A program made the position numbers and the translations under genes. From contig JAXRKN010000036.1 in the NCBI GenBank assembly GCA_038502055.1, positions 1,240,001 through 1,304,000 on the forward strand: DNA of 64,000 bases. The letters are read 5' to 3'. Source of the DNA: Tanytarsus gracilentus. Lineage: Eukaryota > Arthropoda > Insecta > Diptera > Chironomidae. Below are positions 62,601-64,000 of the stretch, piece after piece (position 1 is the first letter of the stretch; each line of letters opens with the position of its first letter). The notes beneath the pieces were generated by a model that searched no databases, had not been told where the DNA came from, and was given only the letters and a program-made list of their open reading frames with translations.

Positions 62601-63756
62601 GACGATGAGTGGTGGCAAGCACGACGAGTAATTGGCGATGGTGACGATGACAGCATGGGAGTTGTGCCATCAAAACGACGTTGGGAGCGAAAACAGCGAG
62701 CGAGAGATCGAAGTGTGAAATTCCAAGGATATCAAGCACCCTCAAATGCTGTTGATAAAGTGAGAAAAAGTTTAATAACTATTTGAGTTGATTTAACGAA
62801 AATTTAATTTTTTTAGCAATCAACATTGGATCGTAAGAAGAACAAAAATTTCTCATTTAGTCGCCGCTTTCCTTTCATGAAGAGTCGAGAAGATGGCAAG
62901 AATGAAGACGGATCCGATCAAGAACGTGAGTGTCAAATTTTGATAACCTTCAAAGTGGTTTTTTGTATTGGTCTGGAGGAGGAGATAGAAATGAGAGCTT
63001 TTATTGAATGTTTTATGAGAAATTTTAAATTTCAATAATTTTTATTTTTCCAAAAAAAATTAAATTTAAATTTTAAAACACCTCGTTTCTTTCTCCTTCT
63101 CCAGGTATAGACATGTACTGGTAGATTGGTGGAGAATATTGAATATTCTCTAATCACACTTTACATTTTTATAGTACGAACTTTGTTTGCAATTTCACTT
63201 ATTTTTTCATAAAATTTTTCTCTTTTTTATTTCATGTACACATTTCATGTAATTTGTCAACCGAAAAAAAATAATATATATCATTTGAAACATTGTTTAT
63301 GTGCCACTGAAATGATCTCACTGTGTCTCGATGTGTGTCATTATCTCTCTATGTCATTACCATTTATTTTCCACAATTTTTTTTCTTACATAAAAACAAA
63401 AAAATTATAAATCAGATAATGGAAATGGCATTGATCATAATTTAAATTCAAATGGTCACGATAGTCATGAACAACGTAAGTTAATTTGTTGATTAAACAT
63501 TTATTTAAAATTATTGGTTTGATTTTCATCCCTCACTCATTTTTACTCACCTTTCACTTCTAACTTTTGGGTTGGGTGCTCTCATAATTTTTACCCCTTT
63601 AACCGCTTCTTTTTCTTATTTTTCTCGCTCTTTAGAATATGATTTTGACTAACCTTTCTCTAGTGATTAAAATATAGTTTATTGATTGAAATTTATCTTC
63701 TTTCATTCCTTCAGCTTTCATGCTATGCTACACACAAGACGATGCCAATGCTGAAG
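25615..63756 (+). CDS. dlg1: Discs large 1 (Dlg1/SAP97-type MAGUK), N-terminal through HOOK; 3' end outside window
   Basis: Scaffold of septate junctions and synapses that sets epithelial polarity with Scribble and Lgl. L27-isoform exons: 25615..25633 (MPVKKQ), 27941..28072, 42263..42384, 42529..42624, 54304..54399, 59937..59960, 60047..60111, 60178..60391, 60448..60525, 60587..60938, 61008..61089, 61639..61676, 61833..61853, 61917..61945, 62208..62759, 62817..62925, optional 63416..63475, 63715..63756. All phases fit; about 690 residues are present. Domains: L27 (HRALELLEDYHSRL), PDZ1 (about 172-262), PDZ2 (270-360), PDZ3 (431-515), each with its GLGF loop, SH3 from about 550 (RSLYVRALFDYDPNRDDGLP), and a basic HOOK region. 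The guanylate-kinase domain is beyond the right edge. Intron 2 (14.2 kb) contains five other genes. The spacer exons 42529 and 54304 are less conserved and rest mainly on splice sites and phase. Confidence 0.96.
25634..27940 (+). other. dlg1 intron 1
   Basis: Begins GTTGGT after CAAG and ends CATGCAG before AGGCACATCG; codon GAG is split. AT-rich, with a GC-rich palindromic patch at 27260..27325 described separately. No nested gene seen. Confidence 0.7.
27260..27325. repeat. GC-rich palindromic patch resembling the hAT-like element ends
   Basis: Contains GATCCCGGGATCGGGATTCC, then CCCCGGGAAAG, and after a short AT stretch TTAATCCCGATCC. The CCCGGGATC theme is that of the subterminal sequence of the element at 5228..6237. 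No second end or target duplication was found here, so it may be a decayed relative or unrelated. Confidence 0.3.
28073..31985 (+). other. dlg1 intron 2, first part
   Basis: Non-coding apart from a Gag-like open frame on the minus strand at 29784..30068. Everything else is AT-rich without recognisable genes. Confidence 0.55.
29784..30068 (-). mobile_element. Copia-type retrotransposon Gag N-terminal remnant (94 codons, uninterrupted)
   Basis: The frame matches the start of Ty1/copia Gag polyproteins (DUF4219/UBN2 region): an IKRFNGCDGFDIWKFRIERY block (F-x-G-x-x-F-x-x-W-K-x-R), then SEADYIKRDNQAKHVIVSLV and AKEMWETLNKLF. It stops at TAG exactly where the family normally continues towards the zinc knuckle, protease and integrase; none of these nor any LTR is visible nearby. 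AATAAA follows on the same strand at 29752..29757, 27 bp after the stop. It is most simply a truncated relic; absence of frame damage leaves open a small domesticated gene. Confidence 0.72.
31986..34033 (-). CDS. Odorant receptor (7tm_6 family), 444 aa
   Basis: Eleven exons: 34014..34033 (20 nt), 33746..33956, 33475..33623, 33292..33423, 33065..33233, 32923..33018, 32713..32843, 32457..32661, 32232..32320, 32107..32179, 31986..32045; sum 1,335 nt. Insect odorant receptors are inverted seven-pass subunits that form ligand-gated cation channels with Orco in the dendrites of olfactory neurons. Evidence: several hydrophobic segments, a cytosolic charged loop (KKDADDDVDEQMREINNQVD), FHEYIL, QILLFCWVGNEVIYS, then LTEQAYFSNFP, ALLIFMQR, a diverged NIHLMAGVIFEVNLSLPTF, and the terminal SSYSYFAVLR signature ending NNN-free at MQEEN. 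Some short exon borders, especially 32843/32923, rest on phase and motif. It lies antisense within dlg1 intron 2. No ligand can be predicted. Confidence 0.9.
34034..34757. other. Interval between odorant receptor and zinc-finger gene A
   Basis: About 720 bp upstream of the receptor start and downstream of the zinc-finger gene stop, both on the minus strand. It should hold the receptor promoter. No element assigned. Confidence 0.45.
34758..35675 (-). CDS. Two-finger Cys/His protein, paralogue A (265 aa)
   Basis: Exons 35556..35675, 35005..35490 and 34758..34949 (798 nt). I do not recognise a named orthologue. The N-terminal half is rich in Gln, Glu and Ser, with a predicted coiled stretch (FLERILEEVLKVAENFELL). 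The C-terminal half has a first Cys/His unit, C-E-T-C then x15 then H then x5 then C, and four residues later a standard C2H2 finger (CLQCDKFFKK...H-N-I-V-H) completed by the last exon. The tail holds KRVTPFDFW. Shared Cys/His spacing and intron position with paralogues B and C show common origin; A has one extra intron. It is probably nuclear and DNA- or RNA-binding by analogy with C2H2 proteins; this is inference. Its start is 230 bp from paralogue B, head to head. Confidence 0.85.
35676..35905. promoter_or_regulatory. Bidirectional upstream region of zinc-finger paralogues A and B
   Basis: Only 230 bp separate the two start codons, so the divergent genes must share or overlap promoters. 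A 14-base near-repeat GA(C)TTCACTGT(T/A)CT occurs twice (around 35766 and 35819). Confidence 0.4.
35906..36614 (+). CDS. Two-finger Cys/His protein, paralogue B (218 aa)
   Basis: Exons 35906..36394 and 36447..36614 (657 nt). The N-terminus (MSQKSQSSIQK..., NFEKMNNTLAIL) forms a predicted helix similar to paralogue C, followed by the shared QHPVE motif and a Ser/Thr-rich linker. Then C-A-D-C, x15, H, x5, C and a C2H2 finger CKHCDRRFRK...HEKTH, whose coding sequence is split by a phase-0 intron after FRK, as in the other two copies. A basic and acidic tail (KRKADDDDEPLKENKEPETK) looks like a nuclear localisation signal. A poly(A) signal AATAAA lies at 36769..36774. The start is the first ATG after a short leader; the open frame extends seven codons upstream only through a GTG. 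Confidence 0.87.
37014..37820 (-). CDS. Two-finger Cys/His protein, paralogue C (251 aa)
   Basis: Exons 37320..37820 and 37014..37268 (756 nt). It has the same build as paralogue B: MSQNSEIS..., a helical NFEKIFETLEFI segment, QQQQHPVE, a Ser-rich linker, the unit C-A-D-C x15 H x5 C, then a C2H2 finger CFICKQLFKT...HQKSH interrupted by a phase-0 intron at the same codon, and a KRKAENNEEEPDMKRIR tail followed by an acidic end. It is convergent with paralogue B (stops 400 bp apart) and divergent from PCID2 (starts 487 bp apart). Function unknown; probably a nuclear nucleic-acid-binding or adaptor protein. Confidence 0.87.
37821..38307. promoter_or_regulatory. Divergent upstream region of zinc-finger paralogue C and PCID2
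   Basis: 487 bp between start codons. A short inverted motif TTGCGCAACTGTCGCGCAA occurs at about 38092..38110 and could be a binding site or part of a core promoter. Otherwise AT-rich. Confidence 0.35.
38308..40692 (+). CDS. PCID2: PCI domain-containing protein 2 (PCID2, TREX-2 complex), 408 aa
   Basis: Exons 38308..38533, 38595..39452 and 40550..40692 (1,227 nt). PCID2 (yeast Thp1) joins GANP/Xmas and DSS1 in the TREX-2 complex at nuclear pores and supports mRNA export. Highly conserved blocks are EENWVLPIMFVSCLDLR, EKAAECLMSCFRVCASD, NKLHLCKPLIRAIDS, FVGRKAMYDSDYK, LIYLVPVKMLLGHMP, and the PCI winged helix with YRNLFKKVYLI, ending GYISYQHNKLVVSKQTNPFPPL. The length is near human (399 aa). 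The last intron is 1,097 bp of very unusual composition, and its canonical acceptor adds three residues (MHK) where relatives have a single Ile before the (V/L)ANLI motif; see findings. Poly(A) signal AATAAA at 40710..40715. The whole gene is nested in dlg1 intron 2. Confidence 0.94.
39453..40549 (+). other. Anomalous last intron of PCID2 with an adenine-free core
   Basis: Begins GTAGGA and, in the canonical reading, ends ATGCATAAG. From about 39840 to 40520 the plus strand is G/T- and C/T-rich and poor in A, unlike every other region in the window. Positions 39990..40188 (199 nt) contain no A at all. Open frames in all three plus-strand frames across the core follow from the lack of A, since every stop codon contains one. 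No transposon ends or coding similarity recognised. Confidence 0.75.
40693..42262 (+). other. dlg1 intron 2, last part
   Basis: Non-coding between the PCID2 stop and the third L27 exon of dlg1. An open frame at 41341..41523 (+), with SSFMKDLCKKLRE at its end, and a larger antisense one lack homology and splice context, so neither is called as a gene. Confidence 0.5.
42625..53801 (+). other. dlg1 intron 4, 11-kb non-coding stretch
   Basis: From the GTGAGC donor after exon 42529..42624 onward. It contains a (CT)n microsatellite at 44594..44657 and one isolated coding-like patch near 49465..49514. Otherwise it is AT-rich without recognisable genes, RNAs or bounded repeats. The promoter of the 53802 start exon should lie near its 3' end. 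Confidence 0.5.
44594..44657. repeat. (CT)32 microsatellite
   Basis: Sixty-four consecutive bases of perfect CT dinucleotide repeat (GA on the other strand). Such GA tracts can bind GAGA factor in flies; here it may only be a length-variable marker. Confidence 0.97.
53802..54008 (+). CDS. dlg1: Probable alternative first coding exon of dlg1 (MIDWVSIV...)
   Basis: 69 codons from ATG at 53802, ending TTTCGAAT before GTGAGA, phase 0. It can splice directly to the phase-0 exon at 54304, bypassing the L27 exons. The peptide begins MIDWVSIVRHSRRRF, is basic, carries a His cluster, and ends LSSTCCFSN; paired Cys near a membrane-targeting end recall palmitoylated MAGUK N-termini, though here they are not at the extreme N-terminus. 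It has no recognised domain. It is assigned to dlg1 by position, strand, phase and lack of any other acceptor; it could instead be a separate small gene. Confidence 0.6.
57365..57451 (+). CDS. dlg1: Alternative first coding exon of dlg1 (L27-less isoform)
   Basis: Twenty-nine codons from ATG at 57365, ending GATACG before GTAACA. The peptide reads MTTRKKNKN... followed by GGGFIKKVSSLFNLD, which closely matches the known fly Dlg1 N-terminus (MTTRKKK, then FIKKVSSLFNLD) of isoforms without an L27 domain. Phase 0 allows joining to the 24-nt exon 59937..59960 or directly to VNGEGDQW at 60047. A separate promoter is expected just upstream, around 56.9-57.3 kb. Confidence 0.9.
57452..59936 (+). other. 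dlg1 intron between the alternative start and PDZ exons
   Basis: About 2.5 kb. A tRNA-like patch at 59515..59600 is described separately. Nothing else recognised. Confidence 0.5.
59515..59600 (+). repeat. tRNA-derived SINE-like or degenerate tRNA fragment
   Basis: An A-box-like TGATAGGTTAAG (59522..59533), a perfect 6-bp hairpin stem AGTGTC/GACACT (59532..59537 with 59547..59552) in the anticodon-arm position, and a B box GAGTTCGAACC (59579..59589) give Pol III promoter-like spacing. There is no acceptor stem pairing, so it is not a functional tRNA. No 3' tail or target duplication could be defined. Confidence 0.4.
59937..59960 (+). CDS. dlg1: 24-nt micro-exon of dlg1 (ASAGADAK)
   Basis: Bounded by TCACAG and GTAAGT, eight codons, phase 0 on both sides, so it can be skipped without frame change. 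It lies just before PDZ1, where Dlg genes of other insects have short variable spacer exons. Confidence 0.65.
61833..61853 (+). CDS. dlg1: 21-nt constitutive micro-exon of dlg1 in PDZ3
   Basis: GTCCAGCGAAAGGACTTGGAT between TCGACAG and GTAAGT. It encodes the PAKGLG part of the PDZ3 carboxylate-binding loop (GPAKGLGFNIVGG) with split Gly and Phe codons. It cannot be skipped without losing the ligand-binding loop. Confidence 0.92.
63105..63124 (+). CDS. dlg1: Possible alternative terminal exon of dlg1 (…RIDMYW stop)
   Basis: A pyrimidine-rich acceptor (TTTCTTTCTCCTTCTCCAG) is followed by GTATAGACATGTACTGGTAG. Joined to exon 62817..62925 (phase 1), it gives SDQE-RIDMYW and a stop, a Dlg form with L27/PDZ/SH3 but no guanylate-kinase domain. 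Using the GTAGAT at 63121 as a donor would break phase with the next exons, so a cassette role is unlikely. Poly(A) signals are not clear downstream. It could also be a decoy acceptor. Confidence 0.4.
63416..63475 (+). CDS. dlg1: 60-nt cassette exon of dlg1 in the HOOK region
   Basis: Bounded by ATCAG and GTAAGT with phase 1 on both sides, so inclusion adds 20 residues (HNGNGIDHNLNSNGHDSHEQ) between SDQE and the PFMLCYTQDDANAEG exon. The HOOK region is a known site of alternative splicing in MAGUKs and regulates SH3-GUK interaction. The insert is Asn/His/Gly-rich, without a known motif. Confidence 0.75.
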
Positions 63757-64000
63757 GTATGTAACAGCTAATTGCTTTAGTTTCATTTGAACTTTACCCT
63801 CTCATAAAATTGTTTTTCTTATTTATTTACTCGTTTGGTTTTAAAAATTTATTTTAAACTTATTAAAAAATGTGATAAAAATCTTTTTGAGATTAAAAAC
63901 TTTCTAAAGTGAAGAATTAATTTAATTTTGGCAAAACTTATTTCAATGTGATGGATTTAAATGGATACAAATAATATAAAAAATATATGAAATATTTAAA
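63757..64000 (+). other. dlg1 intron continuing off the right edge
   Basis: Starts GTATGT after GCTGAAG. AT-rich; the exons for the guanylate-kinase domain must follow outside the window. Confidence 0.8.

Overview
This window looks like part of a nuclear chromosome of an insect, most likely a lower (nematoceran) dipteran. It is strongly AT-rich, most introns are short GT-AG introns, and the gene content is insect-like: a CYP6-type P450, a 7tm_6 odorant receptor, a DUF1091 secreted protein and a discs large 1 (dlg1) gene with the fly-type alternative N-terminus. The species-level guess is inference. Gene models were built by hand by joining exons across GT-AG junctions and checking that phases add up. 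Complete models (DUF1091, Corin, RPC9, DENR, odorant receptor, three zinc-finger genes, PCID2) all sum to multiples of three.

Layout. 1-1.1 kb: 5' part of a CYP6-like P450 on the minus strand. 1.1-11.6 kb: largely non-coding, with an A-rich tract and an intact-ended 1,010-bp hAT-like element (5228-6237, 8-bp target duplication). 11.6-12.35 kb: DUF1091 gene (+), convergent with a large Corin-like gene (minus, 12.5-19.9 kb). The Corin-like product is a type II membrane protein with SEA-like, Frizzled, two LDLa, SRCR and a catalytically dead trypsin domain. 23.35 kb: intron-containing tRNA-Ile(UAU). 23.66-24.96 kb: RNA polymerase III subunit RPC9/CRCP (+), tail-to-tail with DENR (minus).

25.6 kb to beyond the right edge: dlg1 (+). 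L27 exons lie at 25.6-42.6 kb, two alternative first exons at 53.8 and 57.4 kb, and the PDZ1-PDZ2-PDZ3-SH3-HOOK exons at 59.9-63.8 kb. The guanylate-kinase domain lies outside the window. The 14-kb intron 2 of dlg1 holds five complete genes: an odorant receptor (minus), three related two-finger zinc-finger genes in -,+,- order, and PCID2 (+). It also holds a small copia-type Gag remnant.

Most notable observations: (1) a family of three tandem genes sharing an exactly spaced Cys/His array, C-x2-C-x15-H-x5-C-x4-C-x2-C-x12-H-x3-H, with the same intron position; (2) the last intron of PCID2, a compositional island containing 199 consecutive positions without adenine; (3) a Corin-type protein with all three catalytic residues replaced and a 9-nt micro-exon in its membrane segment; (4) a possible dlg1 short isoform ending before the guanylate-kinase domain; (5) two convergent gene pairs whose poly(A) signals lie inside each other's 3' ends. 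I found no CRISPR array, rRNA or prokaryotic system; long stretches of intron and intergenic DNA show nothing I can name.
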